Part shown: positions 48,690 to 61,060 of the stretch, in pieces
How positions within the stretch are numbered: the stretch's first letter is position 1
Layout of the letters: every line of letters begins with the position of its first letter
DNA from: Monomorium pharaonis
Lineage: Eukaryota; Arthropoda; Insecta; Hymenoptera; Formicidae
Length of the DNA stretch: 64,000 nt
NCBI RefSeq assembly: GCF_013373865.1
Contig: NC_050468.1
Span: forward strand, 9,486,510 to 9,550,509
Direction: 5' to 3'
Translations under genes and position numbers: made by a program
The notes under the pieces: generated by a model
The model's input: only the letters and a program-made list of their open reading frames with translations
Told to the model about the DNA's origin: nothing
Databases searched by the model: none

Positions 48690-49646
48690 TAGCGGCGTGG
48701 TAGTGCCCTGGTGTGTAGCGGTAGTAGTGTGGTTTTGTTCCTCCTCGTCGTGATAGTGGTGGTGGGGGCAAGGATACCCCCGCGGTGGAATCCGCGGACG
48801 CGCGCGGGTGGCCGATTACGCTCTTTTTTTTTTTCCCCACGTATGTCGGCGGGCAATGACTAACCGGCGCACGGCGGCCGATTGCGCTAGCGAGAGATAT
48901 CGTATCCGTCGGCGCGGAGCCGCCGATTCGGAGCTGCCGTCGTCGCGCCCGTCGTCGTTATCGTCGTCGTCGTCGTCAGCGCTGATCGTCAGACGGGATT
49001 TGCATAGCAAACAGATTGACGGCGCGGTCATAGTAAGTGGATAACGAGAAGCGAGAAATCGCGCTCGCCGAGCGCTTGCGAGTCACGGTGTGAATATCGC
49101 TCTCGGTGCGTGCCCGCCTGCCTGCGTGCGTCTGCGTGCGCGACTGGTTCACTGGTGCCAGCGGGAGGGAAAGAGAGAGGGAGAAGGGAAGGAAGAGAGA
49201 TAGAGGATACGACGGACGAGGCAAGTGCGGAGCTTAAAATAGAAGAGTGACTTCGGCTTAAGTACGTGGCGGGGAGGACGGAGCGGCGAGTGAGGTGAAT
49301 CGGAGAGAAGAGAAGGGTGGATGTTGTGCTCACTTCCCTCCCACCCCTCTCCCTCCGCATTTCTGTGATATATACGTTTCGAATTCTGTGTCTCTCCGTG
49401 AGTGAAAGAGGAAACGACGGGAGACGAGAGGAAGACGAGAGAGAATACGCGCGCACACGTATACACACCATATATATATATATATATAAATATCTCTCTC
49501 GATGTGCGTGTGAAGTGTTTTTCTTCTGTGATAATTCCTATAGTTCGTATTGTGCAGTGGTGGAAGACGCGAGACAGCGAGTGACCGTTTCGCACGCGCG
49601 CGCGACACTTTCCCCCTTTTTCCGTGCGCGTGCGTTGTGAAAAAGA

Positions 49647-49668
49647 GGAGAGAGAGAGAGAGAGAGAA
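49647..49668. repeat. (GA)n microsatellite
   Basis: About ten GA units near the right part of the leader block. Confidence 0.8.
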
Positions 49669-49792
49669 AGGAAGAGGAGGATCCTCTGTGTCTCTCTCTC
49701 CCGGCAGAGAGATCGCGCCGCGTCTCCAGCAAGCGAGCGCTCGCCCATCGGAAAGGAGGCGTCGGCTCGCGCTCTCTTCTCTGTTCCACGCG

Positions 49793-49873
49793 ATGGATCG
49801 TGACTCGCGTTCGTATTCCTGCGGAGGCTGCGAGAGGACCGCCGCCGAGGGCCGAGCTATGCCGATGGAGTAA
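49793..49873 (+). other. upstream ORF, 26 residues, just before candidate start
   Basis: An ATG at 49,793 (context CGCGATGG) opens a 26-codon frame with a CGGC motif (Cys-Gly-Gly-Cys) and stops at 49,871-49,873, 26 nt before the candidate start ATG at 49,900. If this region is a 5' leader, the ORF would act as a short upstream ORF. There is no evidence that the peptide itself has a function. Confidence 0.3.
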
Positions 49874-49899
49874 CAAGTGAGCGGCGAAGCGGCGTTGCC

Positions 49900-49909
49900 A
49901 TGACGACAG
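49900..49909 (+). CDS. candidate first coding exon end (Met-Thr-Thr), partial
   Basis: The ATG at 49,900 has a good context (GTTGCCATGA). It is followed by two Thr codons and one base before CAG|GTGAAC, a good match to a 5' splice donor, giving a phase-1 exon end at 49,909. If unspliced, the frame stops three codons later (TGA at 49,918), so the reading depends on splicing. The continuation would lie across a long intron, probably outside the window. Three residues cannot identify a gene. Confidence is limited because donor-like sites also occur at 49,033 and 49,875. Confidence 0.25.
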
Positions 49910-49913
49910 GTGA

Positions 49914-50396
49914 ACCATGAGTCTCCCTCGTATTTTCCCTCTCCCCGCTGCCCTCGTCCACCTCTTCCGCGGCCCCCTCGCTGTCAGTGCCACCCCCCTT
50001 CCCATCGCTTCTCTCTATCTCTCTCTCTCTCTCTCCGCTCTCTCGTTCCACAGTCACTCTCCGCGCGGCATGTTTGTTGTCCCTCTTTTTCTCTGACCCC
50101 GTATACTCACGAGATATGATGCGACAACAGTGCCTCTATCTTTCTCTTTCTCTCTCCTTCTCCTCCTTCATCCGCCTCTCTCCTGTTCTCTCGCGTATTG
50201 TGGCCGTGCTCTTCGATCCCGATCCTCCTCTCTTGATTCGTTTCATTCTGAGCGCTTCTCCTTCTCTATCTCTCTCTTTTCTCTTTTCTCTTTTCTCTCT
50301 TGCTACTTCGTTCTCATTTTTCGTTCTCTTCTTTGCGGTCTCATCGCCTCGATACTCTGACGATGCTTTCATGATACTCGGAAAGCAGAGTAATCG
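49914..50396 (+). other. long pyrimidine-rich tract downstream of candidate donor
   Basis: Nearly 500 bp in which the plus strand is dominated by C and T, with repeated TCTCTC, CTTC and TTTCTC blocks. It then flips to a GA-rich run at 50,398-50,430. Its ORFs are Ser/Leu/Phe-rich shadows. If the gene runs plus this would be the start of intron 1. Such tracts can bind PTB-like proteins or form triplex DNA, but no role can be shown. Confidence 0.5.
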
Positions 50397-50402
50397 TGAG
50401 AA

Positions 50403-50423
50403 AGAGAGAGAGAGAGAGAGAGG
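50403..50423. repeat. (AG)n microsatellite
   Basis: About ten AG units marking the switch from pyrimidine-rich to purine-rich plus strand. Confidence 0.85.
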
Positions 50424-50430
50424 GAGAGGG

Positions 50431-51843
50431 AGAGGCGGAGATTGGATTCTTTTCTGTCCAGTTTCGTACACATTGTGAACGCTGTTACGATCGCGTTGTA
50501 AAAATTTACGAGGGACGCTGCGGTCGTTACGTCAAGCTCCTCCGTGTCAGCATTTGCTGGCTCCTCTATTCGCTCTTTCCCGCCCCCTCCCCCCCACCCG
50601 CCCAGCTTCTTTTTACAAACCGGACCGCGTGTGAGGAACGCGCGTATACGATAGTAATTTCGGCCTTCAATCGTGCGCACGCGTGCGCGGGATCCACGAC
50701 TATACGTACATACGTGGCCCTTACGACATCTTTGCCCGAAAAGCGTTTTTCTGTCACGCTGTAAAATTTTCCAATAAAAAAAGAGAAGGAAATACGCAGA
50801 TAACAGCAGCATTCGTTTAACATTATCACCGCTGATTAACGTTTCTATCCTTGAAAATACAATGCAGTTCTTAAACAGTTTATATAGACTTGCGACCACG
50901 TTTTATTTTTAACTCGCTGACAAGCGGACGCGCGAGAAATAACATTCTCTTATATGGAAACGAGATTTTTACAAGATTTGTAAAAAAGAAATTGATAATA
51001 ATAAAGCGTTGCAAGTAGATAAGGAGAAATAAAAATCGCGAACAATTTTTTTAGAGATGTGCGATGTTCTACAGACATCCAAGAGAGTTTTTAACAAAGT
51101 TGGTTGCAAAGTTCCACTCGCTCGATCGAAAAGAAGTAATTTTGAAACACCCGTTAAATCATGAAGAATCAGCACGCAAATTAAAGCTGTAAATAACTCG
51201 CAAGTTATAATTAACCGCTGGTCGGTATTTCTCCAGTATCGCTGGTCGACCACCTCTGGTCAAACAAGTACATGTGAACCTCGAAAGAAAGAGAGAGAAA
51301 GAGAGATAGGCATGACAAAGTTGCAGAGCGAGTAGATGGCGGGAGAACAATTTTTGTATTGCACAGTGGCAGATGATAAGCTTCTCGCTCTTTCTTTGCG
51401 CCTCTTCTCTTTGCTCTGAATTATCTTTCTTTGTAGGAATTTCCCCCATTAGATATATTGACTTAATTCATTTAAATTTATAGTAGACAGTTGTAAGAAT
51501 TAAGAACAAAGAGTAGTCAAATTATTCTAGCAATTTATTATGTGTCATACTAAAAATATATAATTCGATTATCATAAATGGATTTCTTTCTGTAAAAAAA
51601 AAAAAATTTACTTATTCACGTAAAGTGTTTGAACCGTTTGTATTTACTCTTCTAACTTATCTCAATTAATTAATGACTCAAAAAACATTGCTAGAATATC
51701 TTCTTATATTTTAAATTGATAATCGCCGTGCGAGTATCACATCTAATTGCGTGAGTGCGGAGATGCTTAAGTATCCAAAGAAAATGTTTCGATACTTTCT
51801 AATAATCGAGCATCGATGGGCATGCTCCTTCGAGTAATCATTC
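50431..51843. other. noncoding stretch, GC falling to AT-rich
   Basis: CpG-rich to about 50.75 kb, with a 176-codon minus ORF that includes low-complexity Gly and Ser/Leu segments and no domain that I recognise. It is AT-rich thereafter. Possibly intron DNA if the candidate gene is real. Confidence 0.5.

Positions 51844-51894
<51 letters not shown>
51844..51894. repeat. (ACGC)n tetranucleotide microsatellite
   Basis: About 12-13 units of ACGC. ORFs across it read as Ala-Cys-Val-Arg or His-Ala-Arg-Thr repeats and are artefacts. Confidence 0.95.
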
Positions 51895-51895
<1 letters not shown>

Positions 51896-52048
51896 TGCAG
51901 CGTCCGTTGGTCGAGCGGCGTTGGACGATGCCGTTTTAGCATGCTTAGCGCGTAGGCCACGCGATATTCCAAGTACGCTGGGCTATTTTCATGCTACGAC
52001 GAGAAGACACGGAGAACGAGCGAGCTCCGCGAGTATAAGAGACGCGTC

Positions 52049-52117
<69 letters not shown>

Positions 52118-55100
52118 GCCTACGGCGACGGTGACACGACGAGACACGAGGCGGCGGCGGCGACCTACGGCCAAGCCGTATAAAGCCGGAATCAGTCGTA
52201 CTGCGCGAGTGGGATCGTCGGAATTTCTCTCGATTTGTCGTCTATTCGTGGAAGGGACTCCCGGGTCGGAGATTGCAAGCCCCCCCCCCTCCCCCTCCCC
52301 TGAGATTCAGACGCATGCGGCTCCTCCACTCGCGGTTATTTCTATCGGAGAAACGGTAATTCGAATGGGCTACGCAAAGTCTCCGTTTTCGAATCAAATC
52401 CAAATGGGCAAATAATAGCGCGACTCGATGTTGGATGAGCGCTTAAAATAAATATCCCGAGAGAAAAAGCTCCATTCATCTAAGAGGTATTGTCTTAATT
52501 TCAAGAACCCGGAGAACATTTCTTGTCCGCGAAGAGTATACTCGTGTAATGAAAACGAAAGAGAACGAGACTCGAGGATGAGTAGTCGCTATAATGCTTA
52601 ACATTTCTTTGAAACAAGCATAAACACGCGATGAACTTGGCAGCTGTTTTGTGTGTAAACAATAGCGCGCGCGAGGATGATACGGGTATGAGTCTTCGCG
52701 GAGCAAGTTAAAGAAACGTAGAACGAAGGAGATTTATATTCTGTAAACATGTACTTCTCGCTGTGCTTTGAAACGTTTGACAAACCATATAGCGAATAGT
52801 TAATTTCTTAAAGAAGTGCTATCGATATATGTTCTACCGTAAGTCTATCAATTAGAAAATCGTGTATATAATTGTGGATGTGGGGAAAATTGAAATTGGT
52901 TTTTTCCTCTTAGTGCCACTTATCTTATTTATAAATGTGTAGAGAGACAGCTACGGATATAGTAGCGATTGTGTCGTAACGCGCGATGTGAACGCGATTA
53001 CGATCGTAAAAGTTTTAATTACGAGAGTATCGATTGCGTAGATAACACCGCGATAACCTCTTTGCTATCGCAGCTCGCTGTGATATCGTCTTGTTAGATG
53101 TGTCTTGTACGGAATACAATAACTCGAAGGTGAGAGGAATTCTCCCGGTTTATCGGTATGCCTTCTTTTACACGCGAAATATAGAAACGTCAGGCAATGG
53201 ATCATTCGTCAGCTGATCGGAAATCCTCCACTGATTGGTCGTGCGGAATTCTCGCGCTACGCGCGTAAATCTGTTATAGGAATTCGATTTGTCGCGATAC
53301 TCGGTATGCATTATGCGGAAGAGATCGCCATTGACGATTGACACATTTCGCGGAATCGCTTCTCGTCATCGATTCGTTTGCTCGACTTCTTGTGAAACTT
53401 GCACAAGTTGGTGATGCGATTAACGCACAAAACGCAAAGATGTAAGATGGTGCAAAATCTACTGTAAACGCGTTGGGCTCAACATCTTTTAAAATCGATG
53501 TTTAACAATTTATCCTGGATTTTATTTTTAGATAAGAAATATATAAACGCGTGTTTTTTTAAAAGATATTCAGGTCCTGCTGCCTTAAATCAAGCTATAT
53601 GATTTTTGGAGTGTGTAATTTGTCGGGGATATTGGTTTTCCCAAAATAGAATTATGAGATCAAATGGAAAACTCGTGTTTCGCGGCGCGACATCCACGGG
53701 TGAAAATATCTCGCGAAAGGCGTGGTACAATAGAATTTACTTTACTCTATCTAAATTTACTTTAAATGTCCGCGTGCACCCCCATCGTAAATCCACCAAA
53801 CTTTATTACGCTCGCTCGGCGATACTATACACCCGGTTACGGTCTTGTAATAAGCTTAGAAGGATTTTGTACGATACTCACCCATTCTCGCCAGACGTAT
53901 CCTCCTCAAGTTCTTAATCGTCACCACGTGATCTCTCGAAGTTGGCTCCTTCATTGAGCGACACGAGTCTGCGATAATGTTGTCACCTGCACATACACGT
54001 ACACGCCACTTTGTGAATGATGACAAAGGATGAGTTTTCGTAAAATTTTTGCAAAGAAAAGTCAATTTCAATTTTATCAAGAAATTTAGCCTTGAAACTG
54101 TTTTCGATGACTGCGAATTAGTGTGTATTAATTTCCATTTAATCTCGCCCACTGGCAATGAGATTTAAATCACCGTCATCAATTTCAATGAGAATTCCGA
54201 GTATCTTGACGTACGGTAAATTGACGGCGAACATCAAATCGGAGGGATACAGTTATAATATAACGTATCGCGTTCCACATCGATCGTGACGCGAAGATCA
54301 GCAATTGAGGCTACTGATTAATTGTAGCGAAGCTTATCGCGTTGTTTCTTCAACTAGCAACATTAATGATCGTGTCCCGCACGTTTGTTTTCGCGGAAAG
54401 AAAGCCGCAAGAAACGCGACGTGTAGCGGAGTCACTCGCGTCGAAACCGGAAGAATTACGTTATTTGCTCGGTAAATACTCGTCCCAATTTTCAGGAACG
54501 TTCGCGGTATACGTTAAATGTCCGTTCTCACACAGATTGCCGATTGATGGTCTTCGGCGAATTTGCAATTCATAGAGGTGCGTCGTATTCATAATGAGAG
54601 GGAGACGGCGTTCAAATACGAAGAATTCGCTATTAGATTTACACCGTGCGTCACAGGCACACGTGAGAAACTATTGGCGATAACCGCGCACACTCGTCAG
54701 ATAGAATCTAATTAAACTAATCGGAAGGTAAATATGAAGTCACATTGTTTACACGACTGACATAGCGATACTCGAATGACTCAATCGTCGGGTCGTTTCA
54801 ATTAAAATCCAAAGTGCCGCGGACATGCGTACATCTATTTTACACGCTGTTCCTCAGTGTGAAATTATCAGATTCTTATCGGCACTACACGCGAAGTTGT
54901 GACAATCAAGATAGTGCGCGCAAGTTAGATGATATAATGACAGAGAATGAAGAGAGCGAGATTGAAATCTCGATCGCGCTGATTCCGCGCCTTTCCTCGC
55001 GTGCAAAGTGCATAGTCAAATGAAAGCTTAACGGTATTCCACGAAAATTAACATCACCCTAGCGTTACTTTTTTTTTTTAATATAATAATGGAAGAATGT

Positions 55101-55200
55101 AAAGTAAACTGGAGATAAGTAATCTAAAGTAGAATAGAATTAAAAAAAAATATATAGAAAAAGAGAAAGCGCACGTATACCTGTACGCGTGCTCGTGCGT
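51895..55200. other. noncoding stretch
   Basis: CpG-richer at 51.9-52.35 kb, with a (CT)n array and a C-rich run near 52,280-52,301. AT-rich to mixed from 52.4 to 55.2 kb. GTGAGA after CTCGAAG at 53,130 looks like a splice donor, but no reading frame or leader supports an exon there. The ORFs are at most 103 codons outside the microsatellites. No gene supported. Confidence 0.5.
52051..52115. repeat. (CT)n microsatellite
   Basis: About 30 CT units with one TTT interruption near the left end. It accounts for the poly Ser-Leu part of a 199-codon plus frame. Confidence 0.95.
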
Positions 55201-55977
55201 ACACCTACGAAGGGAGAAAAACATCCGTTTGTATCATCAGTCTAGTCTCGAAGAGAGGAGTCTCCTTCCTTTGGGAAGTAGACCGGGGCGGGTGGGGAAA
55301 GGAGGAATTCCGTGGATAGGCGGCCGTGAACGTCCTAGGGCACGTAGACGCACGGCGGGGTGCGTGACCCAATCACCCGTTCACCGGCAGCGAGCGAGCG
55401 AGCGAGCGGAGCGGCGTGGACATTCGTGTCGAGTCTCCGGTCTCCGCGCTGGCGCGCGGTGGGGAGGACTATCGCGCGCGGAGCGGAGCGGAGCGGAGTG
55501 TACGGTAGCGCGCGCGCAGAGTATCGGACGGAATCCCCAAGCGCGCGAGCGAGACCGCGTGCGCACGTGTATACGTGTGTATGTGTGTGTTTGTGCGTCA
55601 GTGGTGGCCGTGCGAAGGCCGACGGTAGGGGAGAGAGTTGCTCCGTCAGACGCAAGCAGGCGGCTGATGAGCGCGGGAAGGGAGAGGCAGGGAATGCCGC
55701 TTCTTCCTCAGACGTGCGCGGCGACGGCGGCGGCGGCGGCGGCGGCTCGGGTTGCGCGCGTGACTCACTTGCACATCGCGGGAATCTCCCGCTTCCTCGC
55801 CGGTGGCAGCACCGTACGACCTCGAGCGACGCCGTCCGCGTGCACGGCGAGAGTATATAGTCGGAGACGAAGAGAGGAGGAGGCGACGGTGACGGCAGCG
55901 GCCACCGCACGTTCGGAGAGTTCATCCGGTGCAACGACGCGCGCTTGGCCGCCGCACAGACCCGCTACACGATACAC
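55201..55977. promoter_or_regulatory. second CpG-rich block, possible alternative promoter/first exon
   Basis: A sharply bounded, very GC- and CpG-rich block with (GAGC)n at 55,389-55,409, (GCGGA)n at 55,480-55,499 and a GGC run at 55,728-55,745. A 264-codon plus frame begins at a TTG rather than an ATG and is Arg/Ala/Ser-rich. Overlapping 166- and 199-codon frames on the other strands show simple stop depletion. TGCGTCAGTGG near 55,594 contains TCAGT, which matches the arthropod initiator, and GTGAGT lies on the minus strand near 55,765. Direction is undecided. Confidence 0.35.
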
Positions 55978-56040
55978 CAGTGTTTCCCAACCTTGCTTCC
56001 GTAGCGACATACTTCGGACGTGATCCAATTTCCACAGGGA
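55978..56040. mobile_element. possible hAT-type transposon end (solo)
   Basis: CAGTGTTTCCCAACCTTG at 55,978 strongly resembles the CAGTG-start termini of many hAT-superfamily elements. No reverse-complement partner (GGGAAACACTG-like) was found in the following kilobase and no 8-bp target duplication could be checked. It is therefore at best a truncated copy. The match is short and could be chance. Confidence 0.3.
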
Positions 56041-56295
56041 TATCGTAACATGTAATAACAATCGTTACTTTGATAATGATTCTGTAATATTATTTTAGGC
56101 AAAGGCGAGATGGATTAATTGATCGAAAGTGGAATAGCAATAATGCGTGTTAATTAGAGTTTCATGAATTAATAGAACTCTTGCATATTTTTGAATTATC
56201 AGCGCGTCGTATCTGACTACAAGTATCTGATTACACATCAATCTATAAATAGTTATGAAATATATATTAAAATCCGTACGCTAAATATACTGCAC

Positions 56296-56362
<67 letters not shown>
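56296..56362. repeat. (GA)n microsatellite
   Basis: About 32 GA units with one AAA interruption near the left end. Confidence 0.95.
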
Positions 56363-56364
<2 letters not shown>

Positions 56365-59300
56365 CAAGATTAGTTTCCAAATAATTTACGTAAGAGAAAT
56401 ATTGCGCATCACTGATTTGATTTACGCAAAATATATTGCGTTGAGCGGACGTTAATTGAACGATGTATTCGTACGTCTGGCACACGCACAATATGGCGAT
56501 ATAAATGTGCAATAAATACGGTCTGTTCGCGTAACGTTAAAGTACTAATAAACGGTTAAAACTACTGATGGTGCCATCAAATGAATAAGCCAAAACAACA
56601 CTGTCCACGCTACAAAAAGCATTCTACCGTTATCGATTATCGCGCATCAGTTAAATTAAACTTCACCCCATTACTGGTAGAAAAGAATTGAACAGCTATC
56701 GTAAGCGTAAGTGGAATTAATGGATGAGCGAGGGCAACTGACCCACGGGGTCTGTGACTCAGAGAATCAACAAGATACCTCTCGAGGTTTCGGCGCGTGG
56801 GTTCGCTTCTTTTACATGTTGAGAATTCTCCGCCGAGCTTTTGTCACGTTTTAAATATTTAAAAAGTCCGTGGCATCGTCAAAATTATCTCGCTTCTTCC
56901 ACGATTTGATCGAGGAAGACGATCGGGCGTGATCGGTGATCTCTCGCCGGCGAAAGTCACGAAACCGGCGCGCAACCGATTTCTGCAATCCGGTGTTCGA
57001 TAACGCTTTCGACACCACTGATTCACGCACGACGGTATTCCGAGCATTCCTTCTGACTTCGTCGACAGGTACGAAGAGCTAGACGTTGTTGTATAATAAC
57101 ATACGAGAATGGCATAATGTCACAAACCTGATTTCCCGTTTGTCAATTGAGTCAGATAAGAACGAGCTTCACGGGGTTCTTATGTTTCGCGCAATAATTA
57201 ACTTGCGGTCGCGTTTTTTACTGTTTAACCATGCACTATGCACGATCGGTAAGTCACGTGTTTTGCATAAGTCATGTTTGACACGATTTGAATCCTGTGT
57301 TAAAAAGTGTGATAATAAAATATAAACCAAGTAAAATCTAACAGATATATCAAATTTTCGACTTTCAAAAGCAGAACTTAATTGAAGTAGAATACGAAAA
57401 TTGTTACGCATCAGCAGTTAATTTTAATACGTCAAATGCAAATTTTTAACGTACCAATTAAAGTTCAGGATTTATTGTGACTTATTAATTTTTTGCAACG
57501 TTTCGAGACGAAAGAGATCAAACTGGGAAAAAATTTTGATCTCAAACGATAGAGCATTAATTGAGAATCAGACGTAAATAAGTGCGAAAATTGAGGCATG
57601 ATGGGATTAAGCCGCGGTCAGTTGAACGAGCGGTTAACGTGTCTGACGCGTCCGGCATAAAACGATTAACGAATTGTCAGATCCATATAGCGTGTGGTGG
57701 CATGATGTACGTTGTACGACATATAGCAGACTGAGCGAACTATTCATAGGTTGCAATTGGTCGTTTGTACGAGTTTACGCTTCGCCTCTTCGGACTCTCA
57801 CTTAGGATTAAACCAATATCATGCGAAGCAATATTTACGACTTGCTTTTTTTTTATCACATCCATTCGTTTAACACTTGCATAAAACTGCTCATCATATT
57901 TTTAGTTTAGAGATTTAAAGAAAAATTTAATATAATCTTGAAGTGGATGCTCATGTTTTTTTCTTATTGCATTTATAATGTAATTTTAAATATAATATAA
58001 TTTTATATCAATTTTTCTATTATCTGAAGTTTATTTGAAGAAGAGGCAATAAAAAGTGAACTCCCTATCAACTCCCACGGTTTTTAGATGAGAGAAACAT
58101 TATGCTTCATTTTTCGTTTTATCAAATATGATCATCCATCACGAATCGTATAAATTTGCCTTATGTTTGCTTATTATTGGTTTTGGTCAAACATGGCGAG
58201 ATGTAATGAGAGTTATCTTCGCGCGCGTACGCCTGCTGATGCATCGTCGAGAGAGGGGACCGAGGTCAGGGAGCGAGCTATCAAGATAGAGGGCAAACAA
58301 TAATAACACCAATACATCAATAAAGTGCCCCAGCGGTTCGCGTAGCCCAGCTTTCTATCTATATCGGGGTTTTATTCGGACTGGAAGAAACGACGACGTG
58401 GGCGAGATCGCTAAACTCGGCGACTGAAAATCCGAAAATAAAATTTTATGCCAAGAATTCGCTACTAACTTTGCGCGCACAATGGTACGCTCGAAAATCT
58501 CACATTTTCTCCGACGCGGTGACGATCGGTTTAAAATAAAATGGTAGAGGCAATTTTATTTTAAGCTAATTTTTTTGTTTCGAGGAATTTTATTTTCGGA
58601 ACTTCATCGGTATGATTGACGATCTTTTGCGAGATGCGTGACATTTTCTGACAAAATTGAAAAACGGATTTATTGGACGAAAATGATTTCCGCAGAAAAT
58701 TGCGTTGTGATTTTCATCGAGATGTTCTATAGTACTTGTCAATTGAACGCAATTCTGAAAAATATCAAATGTCAATGCAAGATAAGGTCACGTCGATTTT
58801 TATTCTTTTATGTCACAGTAAATTGAAATCTTACAATTGTATAAAATTCTGAGAAACTTATAGACGAATAAATCCTTGCGTTTTTCACGTCAGATTTACC
58901 TGATATAATTTTACTATCTCTTAAAACAAGTTGCAAGATAATTTGATTTAACACGATTTTTTTTTCTATACCTACATAAAAATTACAGATCATCACAGAA
59001 CATCTACAAATGTTATTTCGCTTTAGCTTCTCATGAAAATTAAACGCGTCTACAGAATTGGAGCGTGTTATGCGCAGGGAAATAACTGTGGCGTATTTTA
59101 TACTAGCAAGTATAGTCGACCAAAATCTGCATTTGCGTTTGCTCGAAATACAAACAAAACGTACCGTGACCCATTTTCGTCGCTGTGCGGAATCCACGAG
59201 TACATGCGAGCTCAGTATTTATTGCATTGCCATACACGTTTGCAGAGTATATTTGTTACGAGGCAGCTTATGCGAGTATAATGCACGAATAACTTCAATA

Positions 59301-61057
59301 ACAAGCTGTAATTTCAAGCAAATATTTGAGAGACCGTTAATGGAATAATCTGAAACTAGGGACGATACTCGATGATAATCTCTTCGTTGTTTATCCCTTT
59401 TCAATTCATCGGCAATCAGTCTCGATTCGTGACACACGCATTATATTATATAAAATATAAAACACGAAAGAAGAATAGCATGTCTTGAACGATCACCGAT
59501 AAGTCTAGTATTATGTGCTCAATTTGGAAAAATTCTGTAATTTAATCTGAGAATATAATCATCCTATCTTTTTGTCTGTACAATTACAGTATTGTATAAT
59601 TTATTAATATTTAAAAATCTCACATTTAAACTCACTATTATTTTGAATTTAATATTTTCTTATTATATTTGATTTTTATAATGCATATGTAAATCATCAC
59701 AGAGTATTTCCCATATTTAAGTTTCAACAAATCGGTATTATGAATATATGAGTAAAACTTTTTTTCTGATGCTAGGATATAAAAAAATACTCCAGATGAC
59801 TATTTACTAGTGAATCTCCTGCAAGTTGCAAATCATAATAATGCTGCTACTTTATAAGAAATGAGTTAAAATTTGTTGTTTTGAATATCGACGTGATATG
59901 ATACAAATATCGTGCAGTATTGTTATAAAGATATCTTTTCATCACGATACCTCTTTACAATCAAATAATAACAGCGCACTATGGCGACACAAAGGCGCCT
60001 TATATAAATTTGCGATAGCGCAAAAACATATCAACGATGCCGATGATTCAGTTTCCTCGCGCACAAACTTTTACGTTGATCGACAACACATAAAACATCC
60101 TGCGATAATACCGCGCAGATATCGCGCGTGTTCGTAGAGCACACGATTGTGAGCGAACGAGAATGGATTTAGCGGCAAAGAAACGCACCATCGTCGTTTC
60201 ATTCATCTCTGCCCGAAGGAAAGCCTAATGAAATCAGTGCATCTCACGTGTGTCTCCGCGTATCCTCCCACGGTGCGTCCGCTCACAAAGGAATCATTTT
60301 TTTATCCGCGAATTGACTTATTACGCTCGCGTGAGCCGTGACCTTTGCAGCTGCAATTAACGTGATTCATCCACGGCCGCTTTGGCGTACTCGCCGATTA
60401 GATAATATTTAAGTTGGGTAGTTACGTCGGGAAAAACTTTGAAGTTTTAAAGAAAAGAGGCCAATTTTAGAAAAAAATATTGTAGTGTAAGAAAACAAAT
60501 TTCTTTCTCCCAACTTCACTTACTCAATTGAAATATGTTCTGTTAAAAGAATAGTATATATTTCATTGACTATTTAATTATTGTGTTTTTATTCCAAATA
60601 AGAATAAAATATCTAAAGACAAGTTACAGATCAATCTCTTGTAAAATAGTGTACTTCTTAGATGTTTGTATTATTTTGTGCATCCTCTGTAAAGTATAAA
60701 TATTTTATTAAAACATGATACAATGTTATGATATTAAATTGATGTTCATCTAGAATCTATTGATCTCGCAGTAAAATGCGAAACTGAAAATACGATTTAT
60801 AAACTGCACTTTTGTAAAACTTTGTTTAATGAGCTTGCAACGTCAGTTGAATCGCGCGACACTTTAGGTGTCTTTTAGAAGAGTCAAAAATTTCACGGTG
60901 GTTTTCCGGTATTCCTTCTTCGCGTAGAGGAAATTGTTGCTGCCAAATGATCCGTCGATATAAATCTCACCATTTGAACACAAAATTCTCCGCGAGAAAT
61001 CCCTCCGTCGGCGAACGAGATTGGCTCGTGTTCTGCCAGCTTTTCATGTTTCTTCTT

Positions 61058-61060
<3 letters not shown>

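Larger units (their letters stand above)
46981..49909 (+). promoter_or_regulatory. candidate CpG-rich promoter and long 5' leader
   Basis: This is the most GC- and CpG-rich 3 kb of the window. It is packed with short runs: GC near 47,022, AC then CT at 47,407-47,471, AGT/AGC at 48,082-48,117, GAG at 48,355-48,379, CCG at 48,439-48,480, CGA at 48,553-48,574, AGC at 48,604-48,652 and TCG at 48,950-48,978. Stops interrupt every frame, so it is not one coding exon, but small upstream ORFs are present. Donor-like GTAAGT (49,033) and GTGAGC (49,875) sites occur, and the block ends with ATG-ACG-ACA-G|GTGAAC. Long trinucleotide-rich leaders are common in insect developmental and neuronal genes. Orientation is inferred from the ATG-donor arrangement and could be wrong. 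Confidence 0.4.

Noticed and set aside
49149..49748. 199-codon minus-strand frame
   Set aside because: Ser/Leu-rich segments come from GA arrays on the other strand, and it overlaps plus frames of similar quality.
51816..52415. 199-codon plus-strand frame
   Set aside because: Most of it is translated (ACGC)n and (CT)n microsatellite.
53101..53135. CTCGAAG|GTGAGA donor-like site
   Set aside because: A good match to a splice donor, but no upstream frame or leader-like composition supports an exon ending here.
55229..56023. 264-codon plus-strand frame
   Set aside because: It opens with TTG rather than ATG, is Arg/Ala/Ser-rich, overlaps long frames on other strands and runs through GAGC, GCGGA and GGC repeats. 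Stop depletion in GC-rich DNA explains it.
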